A stretch of DNA of 64,000 nucleotides from contig NZ_CP009517.1 in NCBI RefSeq assembly GCF_000970305.1, forward strand, positions 4,216,001 to 4,280,000, in the 5' to 3' direction. Positions within the stretch are counted from its first letter, which is position 1, and every line of letters starts with the position of its first letter. Position numbers and translations under genes: made by a program. The stretch comes from Methanosarcina barkeri 3 (GTDB lineage Archaea; Halobacteriota; Methanosarcinia; Methanosarcinales; Methanosarcinaceae). The notes beneath the pieces are model-generated. The model was not told the DNA's origin. It made no database searches and saw only the letters and a program-made list of their open reading frames with translations. Shown here piece after piece: positions 27,401 to 36,612 of this stretch.

Positions 27401-27541
27401 TCATTCGTAAATCATGATTGAATCAAGCCTTACAGTACCTATCTTTGTCCAGTACCTACATACAGGACAATATTGAGTTTCACTGCCTTGACTCATTTTA
27501 AGTATTGAATGACACTCTGGACAAACTTTTAAACTTTTTAT
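27401..27541 (-). CDS. Small zinc-ribbon protein, possible AUA start
   Basis: A 46-codon frame whose product has C-P-E-C-H (about residues 8-12) and Y-C-P-V-C-R-Y (24-30), a clean four-cysteine zinc ribbon. It is followed by a short beta-rich end (V-R-L-D-S-I-M-I-Y-E). It is too short for usual gene calls and lacks ATG, GTG or TTG before the first CxxC. A ggagg lies seven bases before an in-frame ATA at 27541-27539. The spacing and the intact ribbon argue that it is a real small gene, starting at AUA or recently disabled there. Function unknown. Confidence 0.6.
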   Translation of the reverse strand: MKSLKVCPECHSILKMSQGSETQYCPVCRYWTKIGTVRLDSIMIYE

Positions 27542-27572
27542 AAATAAACCTCCATAGAAAACTGATATTCAT

Positions 27573-27605
27573 CTGAATAGAATCTGAATAGAATCTGAAT
27601 AGAAT
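27573..27605. repeat. Short 11-bp repeat, three copies
   Basis: Three head-to-tail copies of an 11-bp unit, tgaatagaatc, just upstream of the zinc-ribbon gene. The rest of 27542-28163 is AT-rich and shows no gene. Confidence 0.65.
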
Positions 27606-28163
27606 TTAAATAAGGGATTTAAGAACCAGTAGAAATCTTATAATTCAGGTAATATTACAAAGATCATAGTATTTTCAAATATGCTACTGAAGTGGATTTC
27701 CTTCAGTTATTGTCCTTATTAAATTTGTGAGCTGCAGGGGAAGAGATTCCCACAGCCCATAGAGATCTGGGTGAAGGTACTGGAAACCTCCTAAGTCGTA
27801 AATAGAATAGATTTATTATATATTTTTTGGATATATTCAATATAGTAATAAAGTAGACTAATTAGTTTTAAAGTGAATTTTTCTTACCATAAAGAACCAC
27901 GCACCTGAGATACAAACTCAAGCACACTTGGCTTTATGAACAACTTGGGACTTTAGACCGTTGACAGTTAATGCTATTGGTTTCTCAGTTAAACCGCTTA
28001 GTTCTATCAAATATAAGCTACAAGAATTACCGTCTTAGAGAAGAAAGGAGATATTTCAGAGCAATAATCGGAAAAAAGAATAGAATAACAAATTAAAAAT
28101 ACAAATTAAGAGATTTTACGAATTAAGGATTACATCTCCATTTATAAGTTAAACACTTAAAAT

Positions 28164-29216
28164 TTAGATCTTTACATTCATGTTCATTGAAGCTTCTGCG
28201 ATATCGCCACTATATTCGGCTATTCTCCGGAGACTCTCCAGAATCATACTAATTTCAACGTTACCTGTATTTCCTAACTTCCGGGACTCCAGAGAAACTC
28301 CAAATTGAGAAATACTTTTGGCTTCCTCAACAGTTTTATTTATCGTCTGCAAGTCTTCTTGCGCTATAGAATCGATTGAACTCTTGAACACGTTAATGGA
28401 AAGTTCAGCCATCTTAAAAATCGGATTATCAGGGCTAACTGCCGAATCAATTCTTTGGGTATTTACAGCTATTTTGACTGCATGATCTCCTATTCTCTCA
28501 ATTATTTTTGTAATCAGTCTGTACTCCAGGCATTCTTGCGGATGTCGGATTCCTATTGTGTCAGAGAGTTCGATATCTTCAATTGCAGCGTTAAGTTGGC
28601 GGACAGAAAGAAAATAGAAACGGTCTACATCATCATCTCTCTGGATAATATCTTCAGCAATTCCCACATTGTAATCTCTAAGAGCTTTCATAGAATCTTC
28701 AAGCATGGAACGTACAAGACCATACATGTTTTTAATTACTCTTCTAAGGAATAGATCACTGTAATTAAGAAGGCATTGAAAGACCAGCTCTGTCCGTGAT
28801 TCTTCTATAAGTTCAAGCCCTATCAGTTTCTGACGTACCGAGTCCTTGATAAACTTGCGGTCATGAGCACTGAAACCTTTCACGGAAGTCAGTTTTATAA
28901 TGTTATAACCTGCAAGATAATTAGAAATAAGAATTCTGAAGTTATTTTCTGCACTGTCTGAGTGACTATATTCTATCATAGCCTTAAGATCAGAACGTTC
29001 CGTTGAGACTGCACTGTAAGAGATATGTAAGGTTTTGTTAGGCATGGGTGTAAGAGTAAGCGCGTCTCCGACTTCAATCCCTGTATCATGAATCCATTTT
29101 ATGGGGAGAGAAACAATATAGGTAGAGTTCCCGGTAAACTGAACTTTTCGTTGATCCTTAGTAATAGAATGATCCCCCTGGGGTGGTGAATAAACTTTAA
29201 GAATTTGTATGGACAA
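28164..29216 (-). CDS. phoU: PhoU-family phosphate regulator with N-terminal AbrB-like domain
   Basis: A 350-residue protein. Residues 20-60 resemble a SpoVT/AbrB swapped-hairpin DNA-binding domain (R-K-V-Q-F-T-G-N-S-T-Y-I-V-S-L-P). Two PhoU-type helical domains follow, with D-D-D-V-D-R-F-Y-F and R-I-G-D-H-A-V-K-I-A, the metal-binding helices of the family. Such archaeal PhoU proteins are thought to control phosphate uptake. The frame opens at TTG (29216) without a ribosome-binding site. A TATA-like cttataag lies about 20 bases upstream, so the transcript may be nearly leaderless. The start is uncertain. No pst genes adjoin it. Confidence 0.83.
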   Translation of the reverse strand: MSIQILKVYSPPQGDHSITKDQRKVQFTGNSTYIVSLPIKWIHDTGIEVGDALTLTPMPNKTLHISYSAVSTERSDLKAMIEYSHSDSAENNFRILISNYLAGYNIIKLTSVKGFSAHDRKFIKDSVRQKLIGLELIEESRTELVFQCLLNYSDLFLRRVIKNMYGLVRSMLEDSMKALRDYNVGIAEDIIQRDDDVDRFYFLSVRQLNAAIEDIELSDTIGIRHPQECLEYRLITKIIERIGDHAVKIAVNTQRIDSAVSPDNPIFKMAELSINVFKSSIDSIAQEDLQTINKTVEEAKSISQFGVSLESRKLGNTGNVEISMILESLRRIAEYSGDIAEASMNMNVKI

Positions 29217-29471
29217 TTGTAATCATAAAGGTTTCTTATAAGTAAGATACTAAAAAAGAATAAAAGTTTCGCTGACATATCCTGCTGCAAGCATCAGAAT
29301 GTTCTATTGAAATAAGGAATTTTGTCCTTAATTCTTTTTCCCTGAAAATGATTTAGTTATAGAAAATCGAGTGATTTTATGATTACATTTATCATTGAGT
29401 TGAGATTAAGAGGAAGGAGTGAGTATTTTTCAAACACTGGGCCTCATATTTATCTAACTTTAAATATATAA

Positions 29472-30289
29472 CTATATTATACTATCAACAACTTTTTCTT
29501 TTTCTCCTTTAGAGAAAACTCTATACACTTTCAGGTGCCAGCGCTTGCAATCGGATTCTGGTGCATCAACTTCAATCAAGTTGTAACACTGAGATATTTT
29601 TCCACGAACTTTGGAAGAACAAACAGTCCCAGCACTGATTACAAGCATGTCATTTAATCTCCAGACCCAGGGAATGTGCCAGTGTCCACAGAGCACAAGG
29701 TTCACACCTGAACGGTCCAGGAGTTCCAGAACATCGCCTGCATCTACAAGTACATTATTTCCTCTGCCGGTTTTGGGAATTGGGATAAGGTGATGATGAA
29801 GGGCAAAAACTTTGAAACTATTTACTGAAAAAGTGTTTTCTATCCAGGTGTAATTTTCCCTTCCGATGTGTCCTTCGTCAAGTTCCGGTTGGGAAGAATT
29901 TTACCCCGTTGTCGCATTCTTGAATTATAAAAGCTTCCGATGTGTCCTTCGTCAAGTTCCGGTTGGGAAGAGTCAATCCCTACTATAGTGACCTCTCCAA
30001 AGTGCCCAGAGGTTGATCTGGTTTTGAAAAGGTCCTCAAAAAAGAGGTAACCGGCATTTCTGGAGTCATGGTTCCCCGGAACTATTATCTTGTTTTTGCA
30101 TTCAATCCTGTCAATAAATTTCTTTGCACCATTATACTTGGCTGCAAGCCCGTTTTCTGTCAGGTCACCGGTGATTACTATAATATCAGGAGAGCTCCGG
30201 TTTATGTTTTCAAGCATGGAATCTGCAATCTCAGGCATATAATATGCCTCTGAGAAATGAATGTCTGAAATATGTACTATTCTTTTAAT
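29472..30289 (-). pseudogene. Calcineurin-like metallophosphoesterase, interrupted by a 74-bp repeat-bounded insertion
   Basis: The front part has V-H-I-S-D-I-H-F (metal DxH), G-D-L-T (GD) and G-N-H-D-S-R (GNHD). The back part has A-L-H-H-H (about 29790) and L-C-G-H-W-H (GHxH). All five metallophosphoesterase motifs are present but in two frames. The break is a 38-bp direct repeat (29860-29897 and 29934-29971) with 36 bases of unrelated sequence between. Removing one copy plus the filler, 74 bp, rejoins the frames exactly: G-H-I-G then R-E-N-Y-T-W-I-E. The family-typical start K-R-I-V-H-I-S-D is preceded by ATT at 30289 in place of ATG, with gagg at normal spacing. Confidence 0.85.
29860..29971. 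repeat. 38-bp direct repeats flanking a 36-bp filler
   Basis: Exact copies at 29860-29897 and 29934-29971, both starting cttccgatgtgtccttcgtc, separated by 36 bp. They interrupt the metallophosphoesterase gene. Confidence 0.95.
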
Positions 30290-31240
30290 TTCGATTCCTC
30301 TGTCTTACTCATTCGCGTTTCAACATTTGGGACTATAATTCATAGTTTATATATAGTTATTCGATTTAGACAATATATAAGAACAGATGCATTGTATTAA
30401 TGAGAAAAGAATATTTAATATATAGTACAACATATTTTTCAGCTGAAGGTATTTATTCACTAAGTATTCAATCGGTTGGTTGAACCTGTGTTTAGAAATA
30501 ACCTGCGAGAAAACAGAAATTTATATCTTGGGAGTTAAGATGCAAAACGCGCTTAAGTGGAAGTCCAGAAGATGCCAACTTATAGATAATGGTCATAAAA
30601 AAGAAAATGAAGAGATTTGGGCTACTGGCTCACTGTAATAGAAGTAACATGGGAGATTTAAGCAAACTTCTTACTGATAACATGTTTTTGGGTCTGTTTC
30701 TATGTTCTGGTCTGTTCATAGGTTCTGGTTTATTTTTATGTTTTGATCTGTCCATAGATTTTGGTCCCACGTTACTAATCAATAATATTCTTTTCATACA
30801 TATATATTTTTCGATTTTCTATGTTATAATCTCATGAAGTATTGTTTTTCAAAACAAAAACAATGTTTTCAGATTTTTCTTTCAGATATTTTGGAAAATG
30901 TTTTTATCCTCCAAATGATATATTTTTTTGAAAAAGATACCTAAAAACCCTGTGTTTAACTAATATATCTGTCTCATTCATAGTGATTAAATAAATAATT
31001 CTTCTGATAAATCTTATTTCTTCGGCTAATTTTTTATTTTTAGTTAGTTTCTCGCTTTATATTTAGTAAATACATTGATTTAATTAATCAATTTACTTTT
31101 TCATGAATATACATAATAGAAAGAAAAAAATATGTTTTTGGCGAAATGTCTTTATAGTCATTTTGCATTCTTTTAATTGAATACAATTCATAACTTATTA
31201 CATTGCAAAAAATTTCTGAATAAAATGGTCGTGCTTGTTT
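30290..31240. other. Long AT-rich spacer with a doubtful small frame
   Basis: A plus-strand frame at 30589-30837 would give an 82-residue hydrophobic peptide with repeated F-L-C-S-G-L-F-I-G-S-G-L-F, but it has no ribosome-binding site and no recognisable family. A related stretch with the words tgttctgatcccacg occurs at 33778. I read this as decayed repetitive sequence rather than a gene. Confidence 0.4.
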
Positions 31241-32239
31241 ATGCAAGGAAAAAACATAATCGATGCTAAAATAACGATAAGTACTGAGGTTGCTGAAAAT
31301 CTTCTTCAGGAAGGATGGAAGAAAGTGGATCTACATGTACACTCTTCCTGCTCCTACGATGTACCTCCTGTTCAGACAATGCATCCTGCAGTACTTTTTA
31401 AAAAAGCAAGATCTCAAGGCCTTGATTTTGTGACTTTTACAGACCATGATACTGTCAAAGCTTATGATTTGCTTGGTTGGGATAAAGAAAAACTGGTTCC
31501 AGGAGTTGAGATTTCAATTAGAGATCCTGAATATATAGGACACACTATTCACGTTAACGTTTTTGAACTGGACTCGGAAGAATTTAAGGAACTTGAATTG
31601 ATTGCAAATCAGGAGCATGACTTCAAAAGCTTTATCCGCTATTTAAAGGCTCACGATCTCCCCCATATATACAACCATCCGTTTCAGTTTTTTAACGAAG
31701 GAAGTCCTAATCTCTGGGCGATACCTGAACTTATAAAACAGTTTCCGGTTGTCGAATATAATATGCAGAACTTAGCGGAAAAAAACCTTATTACTGCAAC
31801 ACTTGCCAGAAAATACGGAAAAGGATTAGTTGCAACTACAGATAGTCATACAGGAGGTATGGGAGCTGTCTACACCCTTGCAAAAGGGGAAACATTTAGG
31901 GAATATTTTGAAAATATTAAAAAAGGAAGGTCATATATTGTAGTTGAAGGAGGAACTAAGAGATATCTTACAAAAGAATTAATCTCCTGGGTTGAACTTG
32001 TTTTTTCTATGGATAAGCAGTTACGAGAGGACATGAACTTTACCACAAATATTCAGAGCTTTGATAGAATTATAAGTCTTATTGCAAACGAGAAAATTAG
32101 AGAATTTCCTAGACTTAACAACCTTGCAATGAAGTTTTTCCGGAATTTCTCCAGATCAGGACTTCCTGTATATATGTACATGAGAACTGAAAAACCTCTA
32201 GTTTCCAAAATAGAAAAGGTTTTGAATCAAATGTTATGA
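31241..32239 (+). CDS. PHP-domain metal-dependent phosphoesterase
   Basis: A 332-residue protein with a PHP domain. The metal ligands are visible: V-D-L-H-V-H-S-S-C-S-Y-D (His32, His34), F-T-D-H-D-T, P-G-V-E-I-S, Y-N-H-P-F and T-T-D-S-H-T-G-G. PHP proteins hydrolyse phosphoesters; the substrate here is unknown. About 90 C-terminal residues extend beyond the PHP core. The ATG at 31241 is chosen over the TTG at 31235, though neither has a good ribosome-binding site. It is convergent with the glycosyltransferase gene, and such a pair could serve glycan or lipid synthesis; that is a guess. Confidence 0.83.
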   Translation: MQGKNIIDAKITISTEVAENLLQEGWKKVDLHVHSSCSYDVPPVQTMHPAVLFKKARSQGLDFVTFTDHDTVKAYDLLGWDKEKLVPGVEISIRDPEYIGHTIHVNVFELDSEEFKELELIANQEHDFKSFIRYLKAHDLPHIYNHPFQFFNEGSPNLWAIPELIKQFPVVEYNMQNLAEKNLITATLARKYGKGLVATTDSHTGGMGAVYTLAKGETFREYFENIKKGRSYIVVEGGTKRYLTKELISWVELVFSMDKQLREDMNFTTNIQSFDRIISLIANEKIREFPRLNNLAMKFFRNFSRSGLPVYMYMRTEKPLVSKIEKVLNQML

Positions 32240-32411
32240 GCTGTTAGATTTTGTATTCCTATTAAGATCATATCCTCAAAGAGATAAAAAACTGACAAAA
32301 AGATATTATGATTATCAGTTAAAGTTAATGAATATTGTTTATTCCAGATAATTCTATAGAACCTTTATTTTCTGCTTTTTTGGTTCGGATCATTAATTTC
32401 TCTTTAATTCT

Positions 32412-33554
32412 TCATTTCACTAAACCTTCCTTTAACCTTTCTTCAAGAAATATTCTTACAGTTGCAGGTCCGTCAAGTTCCTCTGCGAGTTCTCTCAATT
32501 TTCTGGTCTTTTGGCAGTATTCTTCCTTCTCCAGAATTCCTCTAATGCAAGCAAGAATAGTTTCCGGCTCTGCAAGGTAGCTCATTTTCTTTCCGTATCC
32601 TTCTTCTTCAAGTACAGTTGCGTTATTTTCCTGTTCTATATGCTTTTTGTCCGGAAAAGAAAGTACAGGGAGTCCGAAAGAAAGGCTTTCAAGGATTGTT
32701 CCATGTCCTCCTGCAGTAATTACCAGATCAGAGCCTTTGTAATAAGGAAAAGGATTTTCCGTAAAACCTGTAAACTCAACATTTTCCGGGATTTTTGAAA
32801 ACTGATTGGGATCTATTCCGGGTCCTGAAATAAAGGTATAGTAAATACTTTGATCCATTTTTGCAGCCTCAAGTACATTCCTGAATATGGTTGCTCTGTA
32901 TCCGAAAGCGCCAACGGTTGAAAGGACGTTGGGGTGCTGGAGGGTTTTTGATTCGACTTCACTATACTTGTACCTTATAAGGGGGCCGCTGAAAAAAATG
33001 GTTCTATTAATACTTTTTTTGAAATTGAAGTTTTTTCGGTTTATAGAGTATGGAGGAGGAAAATCAGGCACAATGATGCCATCTACGCTTCGGAAGATAT
33101 AATTATAAAAACTCTTAATTAGTTTTCCTGCTACTGTCACCAGAAAATCCTGTTTCTGAAAAAACTCCACCATATTGAACTGGTGGCCAATAAAATACAC
33201 AGGAGTCTTTTTTGTCTGTGCAGCAAGGATACCTGTATAGTAACCATCCGAAAGTACAATATCAGGTTTTAGTTCTTCAATCAACCTCAAAAGTTTCCTG
33301 AATTTTGAAGGAGAAGTATTTTTTAGGGTTTCTTTAATGGATTTTTTGATATCAAAAATTCCTGACTCTCCAACTAGCTTCATTTCAGGGGGGATATCAT
33401 ATACCTTATACCCTGTTTTTTCTACCAATTTTTTTGAGTACCCATATGCCCCAAAGTATACCTCATGCCTTGCAGTCAGAAACTCTTTTCCCAAAGCAAG
33501 GCAGCGACTTGTGTGTCCAAGCCCTTCTCCGCACATGAAAAGTAAGACTTTCAT
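32412..33554 (-). CDS. GT28/MurG-like glycosyltransferase
   Basis: A 380-residue two-domain GT-B enzyme. The N-terminal nucleotide-acceptor loop is M-C-G-E-G-L-G-H-T-S-R (8-18), as in archaeal glycosyltransferases related to MurG and UDP-glucuronosyltransferases. The C-terminal sugar-nucleotide site is I-T-A-G-G-H-G-T-I-L-E with P-D-K-K-H-I-E-Q-E-N-N-A following. It probably transfers a sugar from a UDP-sugar to a lipid or cell-surface acceptor on the inner membrane face. A gggattgg precedes the ATG. Confidence 0.85.
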   Translation of the reverse strand: MKVLLFMCGEGLGHTSRCLALGKEFLTARHEVYFGAYGYSKKLVEKTGYKVYDIPPEMKLVGESGIFDIKKSIKETLKNTSPSKFRKLLRLIEELKPDIVLSDGYYTGILAAQTKKTPVYFIGHQFNMVEFFQKQDFLVTVAGKLIKSFYNYIFRSVDGIIVPDFPPPYSINRKNFNFKKSINRTIFFSGPLIRYKYSEVESKTLQHPNVLSTVGAFGYRATIFRNVLEAAKMDQSIYYTFISGPGIDPNQFSKIPENVEFTGFTENPFPYYKGSDLVITAGGHGTILESLSFGLPVLSFPDKKHIEQENNATVLEEEGYGKKMSYLAEPETILACIRGILEKEEYCQKTRKLRELAEELDGPATVRIFLEERLKEGLVK

Positions 33555-33926
33555 TTTATTCCAATCCCAGTATATACTTTTTTTCCATTACACTAACCAT
33601 TAATCTATGAGCTTGATATTTTTCAAAAACAATTTGCGTAAAAAAATCTATTCTGTACGAAGCAAGTATTATTTTCAAAAATAGAGTGAAGAAGTTTAGA
33701 GATGAAATCCAATTTAAAAGAGAGTATCATAGAAAATTTGGATTTAATAGATGTTGACATGCCTTCTGGCTTGTTTGTGTGTTCTGATCCCACGCTACTA
33801 AAGAATTAATGCCCATTTACTATATATAACTTTTCTTCCTATATATGCACATCAGTAAAGATAGTATTTTATCCCGAAAGTATATTTATTCGTTAAAATT
33901 TTGGTCCACAGATAAAAAGTATTTTT

Positions 33927-34118
33927 AAGCATCCATCTAAGCATCCATCTAAGCATTCATCTAAGCATTCATCTAAGCATCCATCTAAACATCCATCTAA
34001 GCATCCATCTAAGCATCCATCTAAGCATTCATCTAAGCATTCATCTAAGCATCCATCTAAACATCCATCTAAGCATCCATCTAAGCATCCATCTAAGCAT
34101 CCATCTAAGCATCCATCT
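33927..34118. repeat. 12-bp minisatellite, 16 copies, with 72-bp higher-order structure
   Basis: Sixteen perfect-length 12-bp units, mostly aagcatccatct (C), with variants aagcattcatct (T) and aaacatccatct (A). The order is CCTTCA CCTTCA CCCC, so a six-unit block of 72 bp is itself duplicated. One frame would code K-H-P-S repeats but has no start codon. Confidence 0.97.
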
Positions 34119-34656
34119 AATACTCTGCAGCAGTCTCTGCAGATAATCTCATTCTGGCTCCTGGTTTAAGTAATATACTCAACAGGGTGATGTCTGGATA
34201 TGTTTAGTTTACTTTTTGTTATTTGTTAAACACAGGGCTTTAGTTTAACTGTGGTATTGTTGTTACTTTAATAAGAATATTAATTAATTGTGCATGAATT
34301 TACCAAAAGTCTTGTAAATATAACTTGCTTGTTATCTTTTTTGTTCACCGTAAAACAGAATGAGGAGCCATTACTAATTTTGTCTAATATCAAAAAATTG
34401 TGTTCTCTATTCTGAGTATTTCAATTCCAGACTGAAGTTTTGTTAGGCTGTAGCAGTATTCTTTTGTATACAACTTATGGAAAACTATCAAGTGTATAAA
34501 TGAGTATATAATCTAAATATTTTAATAAATATCTGGTACAGCAAAATAGTGTCACATAGTCACCTATCCTAAATATTGAGTATGAACCTACATATGTTCT
34601 ATATGTGAAAGATTCAAATACAGAAGGCCTCATTTTTAAAATTGGAACTTGCATTG

Positions 34657-34664
34657 TTTATATA
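34657..34664 (+). promoter_or_regulatory. TATA box candidate for the alkaline phosphatase gene
   Basis: tttatata, about 50 bases before the ATG at 34713, with ggaact upstream as a possible BRE. Confidence 0.5.
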
Positions 34665-34712
34665 GCGTTAAACTATAGATTGAAAAATTAGTTCCAATGT
34701 TGAGGTAATTCT

Positions 34713-36470
34713 ATGGAGACTAAGGAGAAAGATACTTTATTAATTATTTCGATAATAGGACTTTTGCTGTTGGGAAATGTTAGTTCTGCAGTAGCTGCAC
34801 AATTTGATTCGAATTCTAGCGTTAATTTCACGAACTCTACTAACTGCGAATCTCCCGTAACGTCGGAAGCTAAAGTAAAGAACGTGATTATCCTGATTCC
34901 TGATGGTTGTTCTCAAAGTGTGGAAACTTTAGCTCGCTGGTATAGCGGAAAACCTCTTGAGCTTGACAATATGGTGACTGGAACGGTGTCTACTTATAGC
35001 ACTGATTCAGTCATTACTGACTCTTCTTCAGCTGCAACCGCATTTGCTTCTGGATATAAAACTACTAACGGTTTTTTAAGTGTCGGGCCAAGCAATAGTT
35101 CTGTGTTAAGTACACTGGAAATTCCGCCTGAAGAACTAAGGTACAGACCGCTTGCAACAGTGCTTGAAGGTTCAAAGCTCGAAGGCAAGGCTACAGGACT
35201 TGTAGCAACCTCTCGTGTGAGCCATGCCACACCTGCAGCTTTTGCTGCTCACGTGGATAACAGAGATAATGAAACTGAAATTATGAAACAGATGGTTTAT
35301 GAAAACATTGATGTGGTCTTTGGTGGCGGTTCCAGTTATCTCACACCCGTAGCTGATGGAGGAAAAAGGAAAGACGGAGAAAACCTGACAAAAACACTTC
35401 TTGACAGGTGTTACCAGTATGTTGACAGCAGAGATGAGATGATGAACCTGACAACCGGCAGAGCCTGGGGTCTTTTTGCCAGTAGCCATATGATGCCGGA
35501 TATAGACCGTTCTTCACTTGCACCTGAAGAGCCTTCTCTTGCAGAAATGACAGAGAAATCCATTGAACTGTTATCTCAAGATAAAAATGGCTTCTTCTTA
35601 ATGGTTGAAGGCAGTCAGGTTGACTGGGCAAACCACGCCAATGATCCAAACTACGCTGTAACCGATTTTCTGGCTTTTGATAAAGCTGTTACAGTTGCAG
35701 TTGATTTTGCTAAAAAAGACGGGAATACTCTAGTTATAGCTTTTCCGGATCACAATACAGGTGGCATGACTATTGGCAGCAATTCTGACTCTAATTATAC
35801 ATCCACAACAGTAGAAGATGTAATTGCTCCTCTCAAAGGCATGAAACTCAGTTCTACTGGTCTTGAGACAAAAATAGGGACAGATCTTTCATCCGAAAAT
35901 ATTAAAAAACAACTGAAAACCTGGTGGGGCATTGATGCTACTGATGAAGACATAACTGAAATTCTCAAACTCTACAACAATGAAAAGGGTCTCTCACTTG
36001 ACTATGCCATCAGTGAGGTAATCAGCCGCAATCACACAGTAATTGGCTGGACTACTCATGGGCACTCAGGAGATGATGTTCCTCTGTGGGCCTATGGTCC
36101 TGACCACCTGACAGGTCATGTTGATAATACCGAAATTGCAGGATATATAGCTAAAGAACTCGGATTTGACCTTAACAAGACTAACTCGTGTCTCTTTACT
36201 GAAGTGGGAGAGGTTTTCTCCAAAGACAACGGAGATGGGAAACTGGATAAAAATGAATATCTGCTAAATACTACAGATTCCTCAAATCCTGTGTTGCAAA
36301 TTGGAGATGACAAACTGCCAGTGAATACGAATATTCTTATCAAGAATGGTGTAGCTCATGAGCTGGAAGGAATAGTTGTCTATGCTCCAGTAACTGGTAA
36401 GGTGTATATCCCCTCTGGAGCACTTTCACTAATAAATGAAACAAATGGAATAAAAAAGAATTTTGTTTAA
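34713..36470 (+). CDS. phoA: Secreted alkaline phosphatase
   Basis: A 585-residue exported enzyme that frees phosphate from organic esters outside the cell. The signal peptide covers about 1-29. Metal site residues appear in I-L-I-P-D-G and V-I-T-D-S-S-S-A-A-T-A (the DSxAA motif with the nucleophilic Ser). Later come V-E-G-S-Q-V-D-W-A-N-H-A-N, F-P-D-H-N-T-G-G and T-T-H-G-H-S-G-D-D-V, the Zn/Mg ligand sets. Near the C-terminus D-N-G-D-G-K-L-D-K-N-E-Y is an EF-hand-like calcium loop. A gagg eight bases upstream fits the start. Together with pstS and phoU it points to scavenging of phosphate, but the three are not an operon. Confidence 0.92.
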   Translation: METKEKDTLLIISIIGLLLLGNVSSAVAAQFDSNSSVNFTNSTNCESPVTSEAKVKNVIILIPDGCSQSVETLARWYSGKPLELDNMVTGTVSTYSTDSVITDSSSAATAFASGYKTTNGFLSVGPSNSSVLSTLEIPPEELRYRPLATVLEGSKLEGKATGLVATSRVSHATPAAFAAHVDNRDNETEIMKQMVYENIDVVFGGGSSYLTPVADGGKRKDGENLTKTLLDRCYQYVDSRDEMMNLTTGRAWGLFASSHMMPDIDRSSLAPEEPSLAEMTEKSIELLSQDKNGFFLMVEGSQVDWANHANDPNYAVTDFLAFDKAVTVAVDFAKKDGNTLVIAFPDHNTGGMTIGSNSDSNYTSTTVEDVIAPLKGMKLSSTGLETKIGTDLSSENIKKQLKTWWGIDATDEDITEILKLYNNEKGLSLDYAISEVISRNHTVIGWTTHGHSGDDVPLWAYGPDHLTGHVDNTEIAGYIAKELGFDLNKTNSCLFTEVGEVFSKDNGDGKLDKNEYLLNTTDSSNPVLQIGDDKLPVNTNILIKNGVAHELEGIVVYAPVTGKVYIPSGALSLINETNGIKKNFV

Positions 36471-36612
36471 AAAGCAGCCGAAGTTGTCTGAAAATGTGAG
36501 TCAAAGGGATTATTTCCCTTTTCTTATTTTTTATATATCCGTAAGTTGTAAACAAGTTTTCACTTATATACATTAAAAAAGTTTGATACATTAAAGAAGT
36601 TTGGAATAGGTC

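Larger units (their letters stand above)
33555..34712. other. 1.16-kb spacer with a long minisatellite
   Basis: No gene. It holds the 12-bp array listed separately, a degenerate segment related to 30700-30790, and the TATA box of the alkaline phosphatase gene. Confidence 0.6.

Noticed and set aside
22138-29216. pstS to phoU as one operon
   Set aside because: A terminator follows pstS, several genes lie between, and phoU is on the other strand.
30589-30837. 82-codon hydrophobic frame
   Set aside because: No ribosome-binding site, low complexity, no family, and partly similar to another non-coding spacer.
33927-34118. CRISPR array
   Set aside because: Units are directly adjacent without unique spacers. 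None of the other arrays has spacers either, and no cas genes are present.
33897-34167. Frame with K-H-P-S repeats through the 12-bp array
   Set aside because: No start codon and no ribosome-binding site. The repeat unit is a multiple of three, so any stop-free frame stays open by chance.
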